This document shows positions 8,433-24,910 of a stretch of DNA of 64,000 nucleotides, piece by piece. Source of the DNA: Arthrobacter sp. Leaf234. GTDB taxonomy: Bacteria > Actinomycetota > Actinomycetes > Actinomycetales > Micrococcaceae. The translations under genes and the position numbers were made by a program. The notes beneath the pieces were generated by a model. The model was not told the DNA's origin, searched no databases, and saw nothing but the letters and a program-made list of their open reading frames with translations. Position 1 is the first letter of the stretch, and each line of letters starts with the position of its first letter. The stretch covers positions 1-64,000 of the forward strand of contig NZ_LMLU01000008.1 of assembly GCF_001422665.1 (NCBI RefSeq), written 5' to 3'.

Positions 8433-10316
8433 GACGAGGCGCTGCCGGGCCGCCATGTCCCGGTACAGCTCGCTCGTCGCCAGCAGCTCCTCGTGGGTGC
8501 CCACCGCGGAGACCCGCCCCTGGTCCAGCACGACGATCTGGTCGAAATCCGCGACCGTGGACAGGCGGTGCGCGACGACGACGACCGTGCGGTCCCGTGA
8601 GGCCTCCCCCAGCGTCTGCTGCAGCAGCTGCTCCGTCCGCGAGTCCACGGCCGACGTCGGCTCGTCCATCAGGAGGACGGGCCGATCCGCCAGGATCGTC
8701 CGTGCCCAGGCGAGACGCTGGCGCTGGCCGCCGGACAGCCTGATGCCGTCCTCGCCGAGGTTCAGGTCGAGCCCGTCCTCGGACCGGTCACCGAGCGCAT
8801 CCAGTCCGACGGCGGCGAGCACCCGGCGCAGCTCGGTGTCCGGTGCGTCCGGGGCTGCGAGACGCAGGTTGTCCGCCAGCGTGCCGCTGAGTACGGGAGC
8901 TTCCTGCTCCACGAGGCCGATGCGCGCCCGCAGCTCGGAGCGCTCGAGGTCGCGGATGGGGACGCCGTCGAGGCTGATGCCTCCACCGTCCGGCTCGTAG
9001 AACCGCTCGAGCAGGGCGAGCACGGTGGACTTGCCGGCGCCCGAGGGGCCCACGAGGGCGGTCCGGCTCCCGGCAGGGACCGTGAAGCTCACGCCGTCGA
9101 GGACGAGCTGGGCGTCGTCGTGCAGCTCGCTCCGATCGGCGCCGCCGGTCGTCGCCGCACCGGGCGCACCGCCGGCACTGCCGCTCGCGGAGGGGCCGGC
9201 GGCGTCGTCCTCGGTCGCCGCATAGCGGAAGCTGACGTCGCGCAGCTCGATGGTGCCACCGGCCCGCGCACCGGTGGACCCGACGACAGCAGAACCGACA
9301 GCAGCAGAACCGCCGACAGCTGAATCCTGGGTCAGGTACTGCTCATCCGCACGCTCGGGCTCGAGCCGGGCGATCTCCTGGATGCGGTCGAGCGCCGCGA
9401 GTCCCGACTGGATCTGCACGAAGGCGCCCATGGCCGAACCGATGGGCATGACGAGCAGGAACAGGTACAGGATGAAGGCGATGAGGTCCCCGAGCAGCAG
9501 CTCTCCCGCGGCAACCCGGATGCCGCCGACCGCGAGGACCACGATGAAGGCGCCCTGGATGCAGATGGACATGATGGGCTGCACGGCGGCCTGCAGGCGG
9601 GCCATGGCGATGCCGGCGCGGAAGGCCTTCGTCGCCTCGACGTCGATGACCGCGGCCTCGCGCTCCTCGGCGACCGAGGCCTTGATGGTGCGGATGCCGG
9701 ACAGTCCGCGCTCGACGGCGGCGGTCATCGAGCCGACGGCGTCCTGCACCGCGCGGCTGCGCGTGCGGATCAGGCGCCCGAGGAACAGGACGCCGCCGGC
9801 GCCGAACAGCACGGCGGTCAGGGTGATACCGAAGAGCAGCGGATCGATGAGCACCATCAGGACCACGGCGGCGCAGAACATGAGGATCGAGGACACGATC
9901 TCGAAGAGACCGGACGTGATGACGCTGCGCATCAGCGTGGTGTCGGATCCGACGCGGGAGATGAGGTCGCCGACGCGCCGCCGGTCGAATTCCCGGATGG
10001 GCAGTGCCAGGAGCTGCCCGACGAGCGAGCGCCGCACACCCAGCACCACCGACTCCGCGGTCCGCTGCAGCAGGTAGGACTGTGCCGCTCCGAAGACCGC
10101 TCCGCCCAGCGTGATGGCCACGAGGAACCAGACGAACACCGTGGCCGGCTCGCTCGCCGAGACGGCATTCACGAGCTGCTGCACCATCAGCGGCTGGGCG
10201 ATCGAGAGGCCGGTCGAGACGAGGGAGACGACGGCGACCAGGACGAGGACACGGACGTGGCCCCGCAGGTAGGGGAAGAACTCCCGGAGGGTGGCGCGCT
10301 GGGTGGTGGTGTTCAT
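8421..10316 (-). CDS. ABC-type exporter, fused membrane and ATPase domains
   Basis: Inner-membrane multidrug or lipid type exporter half-transporter of 631 residues, expected to work as a dimer. Residues ~1-320 form the six-helix type I exporter membrane domain. The ATPase domain has Walker A GPSGAGKST (about 422), the signature LSGGQRQRL (about 525) and Walker B VLLMDEPTSAVD. A Gly/Ala/Ser-rich linker of about 60 residues splits the early ATPase domain around residue 385. The start is ATG 10316. TTGACT (10346-10351), a 17-bp spacer and CACTGT (10323-10328) end 6 nt before it, suggesting a leaderless transcript. The open frame extends upstream into argH antisense sequence and that part is not coding. 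The substrate is unknown. Confidence 0.93.
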   Translation of the reverse strand: MNTTTQRATLREFFPYLRGHVRVLVLVAVVSLVSTGLSIAQPLMVQQLVNAVSASEPATVFVWFLVAITLGGAVFGAAQSYLLQRTAESVVLGVRRSLVGQLLALPIREFDRRRVGDLISRVGSDTTLMRSVITSGLFEIVSSILMFCAAVVLMVLIDPLLFGITLTAVLFGAGGVLFLGRLIRTRSRAVQDAVGSMTAAVERGLSGIRTIKASVAEEREAAVIDVEATKAFRAGIAMARLQAAVQPIMSICIQGAFIVVLAVGGIRVAAGELLLGDLIAFILYLFLLVMPIGSAMGAFVQIQSGLAALDRIQEIARLEPERADEQYLTQDSAVGGSAAVGSAVVGSTGARAGGTIELRDVSFRYAATEDDAAGPSASGSAGGAPGAATTGGADRSELHDDAQLVLDGVSFTVPAGSRTALVGPSGAGKSTVLALLERFYEPDGGGISLDGVPIRDLERSELRARIGLVEQEAPVLSGTLADNLRLAAPDAPDTELRRVLAAVGLDALGDRSEDGLDLNLGEDGIRLSGGQRQRLAWARTILADRPVLLMDEPTSAVDSRTEQLLQQTLGEASRDRTVVVVAHRLSTVADFDQIVVLDQGRVSAVGTHEELLATSELYRDMAARQRLVAHA

Positions 10317-10322
10317 AGCCAC

Positions 10323-10351
10323 ACAGTGCGCCGGACGGCCGGGCGAGTCAA
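10323..10351 (-). promoter_or_regulatory. Putative promoter of ABC exporter
   Basis: TTGACT (-35), 17-bp spacer, CACTGT (-10) on the minus strand. The -10 ends 6 nt before the ATG. Good -35, poor -10. Confidence 0.5.
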
Positions 10352-10395
10352 AGCACTTCGCGACGGGCGTAGGAGGACGCGGGTCAGAGGGATGG

Positions 10396-10437
10396 CCGGT
10401 CCCGGTGTGTCCCCCGCGGGGCACACACCGGAACCGG
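10396..10437 (-). terminator. Terminator of the arginine operon
   Basis: Long imperfect inverted repeat, CCGGTCCCGGTGTGTCCCC pairing with GGGGCACACACCGGAACCGG around a short GC loop. It ends 4 bp past the argH stop codon. It lacks a clear U-tract, as is common in high-GC actinobacteria. Confidence 0.7.
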
Positions 10438-10441
10438 GCTG

Positions 10442-16172
<5,731 letters not shown>

Positions 16173-16176
<4 letters not shown>

Positions 16177-17126
16177 GGGGTTCCTCCCGTGAGTGCTGGG
16201 GTCTCGTCGGGGACCACCTGGGTGCCGATGCCCGCCGCGGTGAAGGTCTCCAGGAGCATCGAGTGGGCGAGCCGGCCGTCCACGATGTGCGCGCGTTCCA
16301 CGCCGCCCTCGACGGCCTGCAGGCAGGCGGTCATCTTCGGGATCATGCCGGACTCCAGCGACGGCAGGAGCTCCCGCAGCCTGCCCGCCGACAGCGACGA
16401 GATGAGCGAACCGCGGTCGGGCCAGTCGGCGTAGAGCCCCTCCACATCGGTCAGGATCACGAGCTTGGCCGCCCCGAGGGCCACGGCGAGCGCGGCAGCG
16501 GCGGAATCGGCGTTGACGTTGAGGACCTGCTGCGTCGGCTCGCCGTCGACGTCGTACTCGGGCGCCACCGTGGAGATCACCGGGATGCGGCCCGCCTGCA
16601 GGATGTCGAGGATCGCTCCCGGGTGGACGGCGGTGACCTCGCCGACCAGGCCGAGGTCCACGGGCTCGCCGTCGACCACCGTCCCGGTGCGCACGGCGCG
16701 GAGCAACCCGCCGTCCTCCCCGGAGAGACCGACGGCGTAGGGGCCGTGCGAGTTGATCAGGCCCACGAGCTCCCGGCCCACCTGTCCGGTGAGGACCATG
16801 CGGACCACGTCCATGGCGTCGGGCGTCGTGACGCGGAGGCCGCCCTTGAACTCGGATTCGATGCCCAGCTTCTGCAGCATCGCGTTGATCTGCGGTCCGC
16901 CGCCGTGGACGACGACCGGGCGGATGCCCACGTGGTGCAGGAAGACGATGTCCTCGGCGAAGGCCCGGCGCATGTCGTCGTCCACCATGGCGTTGCCGCC
17001 GTACTTGATCACCATCGTGGTCCCGGCGAACCGCTGGATCCAGGGCAGGGCCTCCATCAGCGTGGCGGCCTTGTCCTGCGCCCGCAGGGTCGACGCGGAG
17101 GGTCCGGTCGGGGGTGCGTCTGTCAT
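16173..17126 (-). CDS. argB: Acetylglutamate kinase
   Basis: Phosphorylates N-acetylglutamate, often the arginine-inhibited step in organisms with the ArgJ cycle. The amino acid kinase fold is recognisable from [12 protein letters not shown], then [13 protein letters not shown], then [12 protein letters not shown]. The 317-residue length is typical. The ATG at 17126 was chosen because GGGAGG lies just upstream; a further in-frame ATG at 17135 would place that Shine-Dalgarno sequence inside the gene. It lies 11 bp after argJ. Confidence 0.97.
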
Positions 17127-17137
17127 GGTCCCTCCCA

Positions 17138-18307
17138 TCAGCTCGAGTACGCCGAGTTCTCGTGCACGTACTCGTGCGTGAGGTCGTTGGTCCAGATGGT
17201 GGCGCCGGCGGATCCCGCTGCGAGGTCGATCTCGACGGCGACATCCCGTCCGCTGAGGTCCACGAGGTCGCGCGGGTCGCCGATGCCGCCGTTCCGGCAG
17301 ATCTGGACGCCGTTCATGGAGACGTTGAGCTGGTCCGGCTCGAAGACGGCGTCGGTGGTGCCGACGGCGGCGAGGACCCGGCCCCAGTTCGGGTCGTTGC
17401 CGAAGATGGCGGTCTTGAAGAGGTTCGAGCGGGCCACGGCGCGGCTGACCACCTCGGCGTCCCGCTCGGTCGCGGCGTTGACCGTCGTGACGGCGATGGT
17501 GTGGCTCGCGCCCTCGGCGTCGTGGATGAGCTGCGCGGCGAGGTCGAGGCACACATCGGTCAGGGCCGCCGTGAACTGGGCCTGGTCGGGCGCGATCCCG
17601 GCTGCGCCCGAGGCGAGGAGCACCACGGTGTCGTTCGTCGACATGCAGCCGTCGGCGTCGGTGCGGTCGAAGCTGACACGCGTCGCCTCGCGGAGCGCCG
17701 CGTCCAGCGCGGCGGGCTCGAGCGCGGCGTCCGTGGTCAGGACGACGAGCATCGTGGCGAGGCCGGGCGCGAGCATCCCTGCCCCCTTGGCCATCCCGCC
17801 GATGGCGTAGCCCTCACTGGCGGAGTCGGCGGTCGCCGGGTAGCGGGCTTCCTTGGACACCGTGTCCGTGGTCATGATCGCCTCGGCGGCGGAGGGTCCG
17901 CCTCCCCGGCCGAGTGATCCGGCGGCGTCGGCGACACCGGCCAGGAGCTTCTCCATGGGCAGGTGCTCGCCGATGAGTCCGGTGGAGCACACGACGACGT
18001 CGGTGGCCGAGACGCCGAGGAGATCGGCCGCCACCTCGGCGGTGCGGTGCGTGTTCTGGAAGCCTTCCGGCCCCGTGCAGGCGTTGGCGCCGCCGGAATT
18101 GAGGACGACGGCGTCGGCGCGTCCGTCGGAGACAACCTGGCGGGACCAGAGGACGGGAGCGGCCACGACGCGGTTGGAGGTGAAGACCGCTGCCGCGGTG
18201 TGCAGCGGCCCGTCGTTGACCACGAGGGCGATGTCGGGCTTGCCGGTGCTCTTGAGGCCGGCGGCGACGCCCGCGGCGCGGAACCCGCCCGGGTAGGTGA
18301 TACTCAC
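17138..18307 (-). CDS. argJ: Bifunctional ornithine acetyltransferase / N-acetylglutamate synthase
   Basis: Recycles the acetyl group from N-acetylornithine to glutamate, and in bifunctional forms also makes N-acetylglutamate from acetyl-CoA. The self-cleavage site, whose Thr becomes the nucleophile of the beta chain, is in [15 protein letters not shown] (the GMLAP[GN]LATML type). The GNDPNWGR motif is present near the C-terminus. The 389-residue product starts at GTG 18307, overlapping the argC stop (GTGA). The open frame continues upstream antisense to argC and that part is not coding. Confidence 0.96.
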   Translation of the reverse strand: MSITYPGGFRAAGVAAGLKSTGKPDIALVVNDGPLHTAAAVFTSNRVVAAPVLWSRQVVSDGRADAVVLNSGGANACTGPEGFQNTHRTAEVAADLLGVSATDVVVCSTGLIGEHLPMEKLLAGVADAAGSLGRGGGPSAAEAIMTTDTVSKEARYPATADSASEGYAIGGMAKGAGMLAPGLATMLVVLTTDAALEPAALDAALREATRVSFDRTDADGCMSTNDTVVLLASGAAGIAPDQAQFTAALTDVCLDLAAQLIHDAEGASHTIAVTTVNAATERDAEVVSRAVARSNLFKTAIFGNDPNWGRVLAAVGTTDAVFEPDQLNVSMNGVQICRNGGIGDPRDLVDLSGRDVAVEIDLAAGSAGATIWTNDLTHEYVHENSAYSS

Positions 18308-19335
18308 GGTGCGATCCCCTGGATGGTCAGGCCCCGGGTCTCGTCGAGACCGAGGGCGATGTTCATGGACTGCACGGCTCCGCCGGCGGTCCCCTTGGTG
18401 AGGTTGTCGATGACGCTGCTGACGATCACGCGGCCGGCGTGCGCGTCGAACGCGAGCTGGAGGTTCGCGTAGTTCGAGCCGAGGACCGACTTCGTGGCGG
18501 GCCACTGCCCCTCGGGGAGGATGCGCACGAACGGCTCGTCCGCGTAGGCCGCCTCCCATGCCTCACGCAGCTCGGCGTAGCCGACGCCGGGGCGTACCTT
18601 CGCGGTCGCCGTCGTGAGGATGCCCCGGGCCATCGGCGCGAGGGTCGGCGTGAAGGACAGCGACACGCGCTCGCCGGCGGCGAGGCTGAGGCCCTGCTCC
18701 ATCTCGGGGGTGTGGCGGTGGCCCCCCCCGACGCCGTAGGGGCTCATGCCGCCCATCACCTCGGAGCCGATCAGGTGGGGCTTCGCGGCCTTGCCCGCAC
18801 CCGACGTGCCCGATGCCGAGACGACGACGACGTCGTCGGGCTCGAGGAGGCCCGCGGCGAAGCCGGGGGTGAGGGCGAGGAGCACGCTCGTGGGATAGCA
18901 GCCGGGAACGGCGATGCGGCGCGCACCCTCGAGGGCGGCCCGGTGTCCGGGCAACTCGGGCAGCCCGTACGGCCAGGTGCCCGCATGCGCGGAACCGTAG
19001 AACTTCGCCCAGGCGGCGGGATCCTGCAGGCGGTGGTCCGCCCCGGCGTCGATGACGAGCGTTTCCGGCGGGAGCTGCGCGGCGATCTCCGCACTGGCTC
19101 CGTGCGGCAGGGCGAGGAAGACGACGTCGTGCCCGGCGAGGACCTTGGGGGTCGTGTCCTGCAGGATGCGACCGGCCAGCGAGTGCAGGTGGGGCTGGAG
19201 CGCACCGAGGGCGGACCCGGCACTGCTGTGCGCGGTGATGGCTCCGACCTCGATGTCGGGGTGGTTCGCGAGGAGGCGCAGGAGCTCTCCCCCGGCGTAG
19301 CCACTGGCGCCGGATACCGCTGCGGTGAACGTCAT
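18304..19335 (-). CDS. argC: N-acetyl-gamma-glutamyl-phosphate reductase
   Basis: NADPH-dependent reductase of the arginine pathway, giving N-acetylglutamate semialdehyde. The N-terminal nucleotide-binding motif [14 protein letters not shown], the active-site Cys region VPGCYPTS and a His-containing GHRHTPEM segment are all visible in a 343-residue product. First gene of the operon. TAGGGT (19342-19347) ends 6 nt before the ATG, indicating a leaderless operon mRNA, and an ARG-box-like operator lies immediately upstream. Confidence 0.97.
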   Translation of the reverse strand: MTFTAAVSGASGYAGGELLRLLANHPDIEVGAITAHSSAGSALGALQPHLHSLAGRILQDTTPKVLAGHDVVFLALPHGASAEIAAQLPPETLVIDAGADHRLQDPAAWAKFYGSAHAGTWPYGLPELPGHRAALEGARRIAVPGCYPTSVLLALTPGFAAGLLEPDDVVVVSASGTSGAGKAAKPHLIGSEVMGGMSPYGVGGGHRHTPEMEQGLSLAAGERVSLSFTPTLAPMARGILTTATAKVRPGVGYAELREAWEAAYADEPFVRILPEGQWPATKSVLGSNYANLQLAFDAHAGRVIVSSVIDNLTKGTAGGAVQSMNIALGLDETRGLTIQGIAP

Positions 19336-19341
19336 GCCCCA

Positions 19342-19347
19342 ACCCTA
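19342..19347 (-). promoter_or_regulatory. Putative -10 of the arg operon (leaderless)
   Basis: TAGGGT on the minus strand, ending 6 nt before the argC ATG. The operator at 19357-19382 lies directly upstream, where it would overlap the -35 region. Confidence 0.5.
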
Positions 19348-19356
19348 CAGCAAGGA

Positions 19357-19382
19357 TATGCAGAGCTACACATAGTTATGCA
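19357..19382 (-). promoter_or_regulatory. ARG-box-like ArgR operator
   Basis: The sequence TATGCA occurs at 19357-19362 and again at 19377-19382, with the near-palindrome CATAGTTATG at 19371-19380. This AT-rich pair of half-sites with 20-bp spacing stands out in a GC-rich region and resembles actinobacterial ARG boxes. Position just upstream of argC and presence of argR in the operon support the call. Confidence 0.7.
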
Positions 19383-19441
19383 GTCCTTCGGTGCGGCCTG
19401 CGGGAATAGCATGGGCAGACGCCACCGAAAGGATCAGCATC

Positions 19442-20407
19442 ATGCCCTCAGCCATCGTCGTCCGGCAGGCAGGCGGACCCGAGGTCCTCGCCCTCGCTCC
19501 CGCGGACCGCCCGGAACCGGGTCCCGGCCAGCTCCTCGTGAAGGTCGCCGCCGCCGGGGTGAACTTCATCGAGACCTACCAGCGCAGCGGCGCCTACCCC
19601 GTCGAGCATCCCTTCACCCCGGGAGCCGAGGCAGCGGGCACCGTCGAGGCGCTCGGGGCGGAGACCGCGGGCTTCGGGGTGGGTGACCGCGTCGCCTTCG
19701 CCGAGGGGACGGGCACCTACGCCGAGTACGCCCTCGTCGACGCCGACCGCGCCCTGCCCGTGCCGGAGGGCGTGGACCTCGAAACCGCCGCGGCACTGCC
19801 GCTGCAGGGAATGACCGCCCACTACCTCATCAACTCCACGTTCGAGGTGCGGCCCGAGCACACCGTGCTGGTCCACGCCGGCGCCGGTGGCGTGGGTCTC
19901 CTGATCACGCAGCTCATCAAGGCCAAGGGCGCCCGGGTCATCGCCACCGTGTCCACGGCCGAAAAGGAGGAGCTGGCCCGCAGCGCCGGCGCCGACGAGG
20001 TGCTGCGCTACGACGGCTTCGCGGATGCTGCGAGGGCCCTGACCGACGATACGGGCGTGGACGTCGTCTACGACGGCGTCGGCAAGGACACCTTCGACGA
20101 GTCCCTGCGCGCGCTGAGGATCCGCGGGACGCTGGTGCTCTACGGGGCGGCATCCGGCCCGGTCCCTCCACTGGACCTGCAGCGCCTCAACAGCGGGGGT
20201 TCCCTGTTCGTCACCCGCCCCACGCTGGTCCACCACCTGCTCACCCCGGAGGAGCGGCGCTGGCGCTCCGAGGAGCTCTTCGGTGCCGTCGTCGCCGGCC
20301 ATCTCGAGGTGCGCATCGGCGCCCGCTACCCCCTCGCGGAGGCCGCACGCGCCCACGAGGACCTGCAGGGCCGCAGGACCACGGGGAAAGTGCTGCTGGT
20401 CCCCTGA
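19442..20407 (+). CDS. Quinone oxidoreductase-like NADPH dehydrogenase (MDR family)
   Basis: Medium-chain dehydrogenase/reductase of the zinc-free quinone oxidoreductase (QOR) type. The 321-residue product has the GroES-like domain with GVNFIETYQRSGAYP. Its Rossmann motif is HAGAGGVGLLITQLIKAKG, and the family C-terminal helix region includes DLQGRRTTGKVLL. No catalytic or structural zinc-binding cysteines are seen. The ATG at 19442 has AAAGGA upstream. It is divergent from argC and ends in a strong hairpin shared with the oppositely oriented pheT. The physiological substrate is not known. Confidence 0.92.
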   Translation: MPSAIVVRQAGGPEVLALAPADRPEPGPGQLLVKVAAAGVNFIETYQRSGAYPVEHPFTPGAEAAGTVEALGAETAGFGVGDRVAFAEGTGTYAEYALVDADRALPVPEGVDLETAAALPLQGMTAHYLINSTFEVRPEHTVLVHAGAGGVGLLITQLIKAKGARVIATVSTAEKEELARSAGADEVLRYDGFADAARALTDDTGVDVVYDGVGKDTFDESLRALRIRGTLVLYGAASGPVPPLDLQRLNSGGSLFVTRPTLVHHLLTPEERRWRSEELFGAVVAGHLEVRIGARYPLAEAARAHEDLQGRRTTGKVLLVP

Positions 20408-20424
20408 CCGGACTGCGTGTCCGG

Positions 20425-20470
20425 ACGACGGAAGGCCCGCCCGCGCGAGCGTGGGCGGGCCTTCCGTCGT
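20425..20470. terminator. Bidirectional terminator between QOR and pheT
   Basis: Perfect 17-18 bp stem (ACGACGGAAGGCCCGCC with GGCGGGCCTTCCGTCGT) around a short GC-rich loop, between the converging ends at 20407 and 20492. Confidence 0.85.
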
Positions 20471-20491
20471 GCCGAGCGGGTCTCCCGGAGG

Positions 20492-23035
20492 TCAGCGCTG
20501 TACGGCTCCGAAGCGCTCGGCCGCGCCGGCGACGGCGCTGTCCCGCGCGGCGCTCGCCTCCTCGGCGGTCAGCGTCCGGTCGGGAGCACGGAAGCGCAGC
20601 GCGAACGCCAGTGACTTGCTCCCCTCGCCGATGCCCGGGCCCGTGTAGACGTCGAACAGGCTGACGTCCTCGAGAAGTTCGCCCGCGCCCTCGCGCAGGG
20701 CCTCGAGCACGTCCCCTGCGACCACGGCGGCATCGACGACGAGCGCCACGTCCTGGGTCGCGGCAGGGTAGGTGGACAGCGGCCGGGCCACGATCACGTC
20801 GGCCGCGGCGTCGAACAGCAGGTCCACGTCGATCTCGAAGGCGACGGTCCGCGCCGGGAGGTCCTCCGCCGCGATGAGCTTCGGGTGCAGTTCGCCCGCG
20901 TACCCCAGCAGTTCCCCGCTGCGCAGCGCGAACTCCGCGGTACGGCCGGGGTGGAACGCCTGGTGGCTGCCCTGCCGGACCACGACGTCGACCCCGGTGA
21001 CCTGCGCCATGAGGTGCACCGCGTCGACGGCATCGGCCCAGTCCCAGGCGCGGGGTGCCACCCCGGCCGACGGCGCCGCCTCGTGTCCGGTGAACAGGCC
21101 CGCCACGGTCTGCGGCTGGTCCGGGATCCCGGCGTACAGCGCGTCGAGGACGGCGTCGTCGGGCTTGATGCCCAGCGGCGGGATCGAATCCGTGCCGAGC
21201 GCATCGCCGGGCAGGAACACCGCCCCCGCCTCGAAGAGGGCGAGGTCCCGGAAACCGCGGGAGTGGTTCCGCCGGGCGAGTTCGGCGAGGCCCGGCAGGA
21301 TCGACCGGCGGAGGAACCCGAGTTCGGCACTCAGCGGGTTGGCGAGCTTCACCGACGGCGCGGCCATGCCCTCCTCCGGTGCCCCGAACACGGTGTTGGA
21401 CCGGGCGCTGACGAACGGGTAGGACAGCACCTCCGTGAGGCCCGCCGCCGCGAGGGCGTTCAGGAGCCGGCGACGCTGCTGCTGGCCACGGGTCAGGCCG
21501 CGGCCGGGCGGTGCCACGGGCAGGCTCGAGGGGATGGTGTCGTACCCGAGGAGGCGGATGATCTCCTCCGTGAGGTCCTCCCGTGTCTCGAGGTCGGAGC
21601 GCCAGCTCGGGGCCGTCACGCGGTAGCCGCCGTCGGTGCGCTCGACCGCCGCGCCGAGGTCGGTGAGCGTGCCGGTGATCTCGCCGTCGTCGAAGGGACG
21701 GCCGATCAGGCGCGCCGGGAAGTCGGCGGCCAACTCGATGACCCGCGGCTCCGGTGCCTGGCCGGCATCGGTCACGGCGTCGTCGACCGTTCCGCCCGCG
21801 AGGTCGAGGAGGAGCTCGACGGCGCGCTGCGCGGCGATGTCCGCCACGTGCCAGTCCACGCCGCGCTCGAAGCGCTTGGACGCCTCGGAGGGGAGCTTGT
21901 GGCGGCGGCGCGAGCGGCCGATGCTGACGGCGTCGAAGTGCGCGGACTCGATCAGGACGTTGCGCGTGCCGTCGGTGACCTCGGTCGCGGCCCCGCCCAT
22001 AACGCCCGCGATCCCGATGGGGCCGGAGGCGTCCGTGATGAGGAGGTCCGCGGCGTCGAGCGTGCGCACCTTGTCGTCGAGGGTACGGAGCGTCTCGCCG
22101 GCGGTGGCGCGCCGGACCACGATCTCGCCCGAGAGCGCGTCGAGGTCGTAGAAGTGCAGCGGCTGGCCGAGTTCGAGCATCACGTAGTTGGAGATGTCGA
22201 CCACGAGCGAGATGGAGCGGATCCCCGCGAGGCGCAGGCGCGCCGACAGCCAGGGCGGGGTGGGCCGGGTGGGGTCGACGCCGCGGACCGTCCGGGCCAC
22301 GAAGCGGTCGCAGCCGGGGACACCGTAGACGGGCGCACCGTCCTCGAGCCGCACCGGGTAGCCCCCGCCCGTGCCCGGCGGCACGACGACGGAGGCCGCC
22401 GGGTCGGTGAAGGCCGTTCCCGTGGCGTGGGCGTACTCGCGGGCCACACCCCGGATGGAGAAGCAGTACCCGCGGTCCGGGGTCACGTTGATCTCGGCGG
22501 CCTCGTCGTACAGTCCGAGCAGCTCCATGGCGTCGGTGCCGACCTCGGGATCGAGGCCCAGCGTCGAGAGCACGAGGATGCCGTCGTGGTCATCGCCGAT
22601 CCCGAGCTCGCGCACCGAGGCGATCATGCCGGCGGACACGTGCCCGTAGGTCTTGCGGGGGCTGATGCGGAAGTCGCCCGGCAGCACCGCGCCGGGCAGC
22701 GTGACCACCACCTTGTCACCCTCGACGAAGTTGTGGGCGCCGCAGACGATGCCCTGCACGCCGGAGGGATCGATCCCGTCGCCGGACAGCGCCTGCCCGG
22801 CACCCTCGGGCACCACGCGCACCTGGCACCAGTTGATGGTCTTCCCGTTGGACTGGGGTTCCTTGACCAGGCTGAGGACCTGCCCGACGACTATCGGTCC
22901 GGTCAGCTCGTCGGTGGGACGGTGGACGTCCTCCTCCTCGAGCCCGACCTTCACGAGCTCCGCCATGACGTCTTCCGCGGTGGCGTCCGCAGGTACGGCT
23001 GCGTACTCGCGCAGCCAGGAGAGTGGGACTCTCAC
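20492..23035 (-). CDS. pheT: Phenylalanyl-tRNA synthetase beta subunit
   Basis: Large subunit of the alpha2-beta2 PheRS. In the 847-residue product one can follow the N-terminal tRNA-binding (OB) domain at about 40-150, the B3/B4 editing domain, the B5 DNA-binding-like domain, the inactive class II-like core and the C-terminal FDX-ACB anticodon-binding domain ending in EASAARDSAVAGAAERFG. The start is GTG 23035, immediately after the pheS stop with no gap, so translation is probably coupled. Confidence 0.97.
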   Translation of the reverse strand: MRVPLSWLREYAAVPADATAEDVMAELVKVGLEEEDVHRPTDELTGPIVVGQVLSLVKEPQSNGKTINWCQVRVVPEGAGQALSGDGIDPSGVQGIVCGAHNFVEGDKVVVTLPGAVLPGDFRISPRKTYGHVSAGMIASVRELGIGDDHDGILVLSTLGLDPEVGTDAMELLGLYDEAAEINVTPDRGYCFSIRGVAREYAHATGTAFTDPAASVVVPPGTGGGYPVRLEDGAPVYGVPGCDRFVARTVRGVDPTRPTPPWLSARLRLAGIRSISLVVDISNYVMLELGQPLHFYDLDALSGEIVVRRATAGETLRTLDDKVRTLDAADLLITDASGPIGIAGVMGGAATEVTDGTRNVLIESAHFDAVSIGRSRRRHKLPSEASKRFERGVDWHVADIAAQRAVELLLDLAGGTVDDAVTDAGQAPEPRVIELAADFPARLIGRPFDDGEITGTLTDLGAAVERTDGGYRVTAPSWRSDLETREDLTEEIIRLLGYDTIPSSLPVAPPGRGLTRGQQQRRRLLNALAAAGLTEVLSYPFVSARSNTVFGAPEEGMAAPSVKLANPLSAELGFLRRSILPGLAELARRNHSRGFRDLALFEAGAVFLPGDALGTDSIPPLGIKPDDAVLDALYAGIPDQPQTVAGLFTGHEAAPSAGVAPRAWDWADAVDAVHLMAQVTGVDVVVRQGSHQAFHPGRTAEFALRSGELLGYAGELHPKLIAAEDLPARTVAFEIDVDLLFDAAADVIVARPLSTYPAATQDVALVVDAAVVAGDVLEALREGAGELLEDVSLFDVYTGPGIGEGSKSLAFALRFRAPDRTLTAEEASAARDSAVAGAAERFGAVQR

Positions 23036-24223
<1,188 letters not shown>

Positions 24224-24334
24224 TCAAGTCTAGGCGACCGGCTCGGCGGGCCCGCAACCGCATCACGCCCGGGCCCAGGCCTGCTCGTCGGACGTCGTCG
24301 GTGACCGGTTCTCCGGCCGCAGTACGATGTCGGC

Positions 24335-24814
24335 ATGCACCGGAGCCTCGTGCCCGTCCTCAACTGGGTGAACCTGTCCACCCCGTGCGGCCTGGCCGTC
24401 GCCGTCCTGTCGGGCTGCAGGATCACCCGCGGTCCCCATGGCATCCTCCTCGCCGAGGGCTACCGGAGGCGCCTGCCGAGGGCCCGTGCGTTCACCGTGG
24501 GTAGTGTCGTGCTGCTGCGCGGACGGGTCCCCCAGGACGCGCCGGCGGGCTTCCGGCGGCTCCTCGAGCACGAGGCGCGCCACTGCCGCCAGTACGCCGC
24601 CTGTCTCGGCCTGCCGTTCCTTCCCGCCTATCTGGTGGCCGCCGGGTACTCGCTCGTGCGGACGGGCGATCCGGCGTCGCGGAACCCGTTCGAGCGCGGG
24701 GCCGGACTGGCCGACGGCGGCTACCGCGAACAGCCGCTCCGTCCTGTCACAACCGCGGTCCGGGCCGCACTGGACACCAGGCGCGTGCGCCGGAAACAGG
24801 ACCCGACGTCGTGA
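24335..24814 (+). CDS. Small protein with HExxH metallopeptidase-like motif
   Basis: 159-residue protein of unknown function. A zincin-type HEARH motif lies at about residues 76-80 within LEHEARHCRQYAACLG, followed by a hydrophobic stretch (LPFLPAYLVAAGYSLV) and then SRNPFERGAG. The order HExxH-Q, hydrophobic stretch, NPFE resembles peptidase-like proteins in which the downstream Glu is the third zinc ligand. There is no signal peptide; an N-terminal hydrophobic segment (about 13-26) could be membrane-associated. TACGAT (24323-24328) ends 6 nt before the ATG, with GTGACC 16 bp further upstream, so a leaderless mRNA is likely. Divergent from pheST. Peptidase activity is inference only. Confidence 0.75.
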   Translation: MHRSLVPVLNWVNLSTPCGLAVAVLSGCRITRGPHGILLAEGYRRRLPRARAFTVGSVVLLRGRVPQDAPAGFRRLLEHEARHCRQYAACLGLPFLPAYLVAAGYSLVRTGDPASRNPFERGAGLADGGYREQPLRPVTTAVRAALDTRRVRRKQDPTS

Positions 24815-24910
24815 GCCCTGCCCGGCAGCGGTCCGCCGCGTGTCCTGCTCCGCCGGTCCCTGCGTCCTCTCCCTGCCCCTGTGTTCCCGCCGTCATCGTC
24901 GCGCCCGGTC

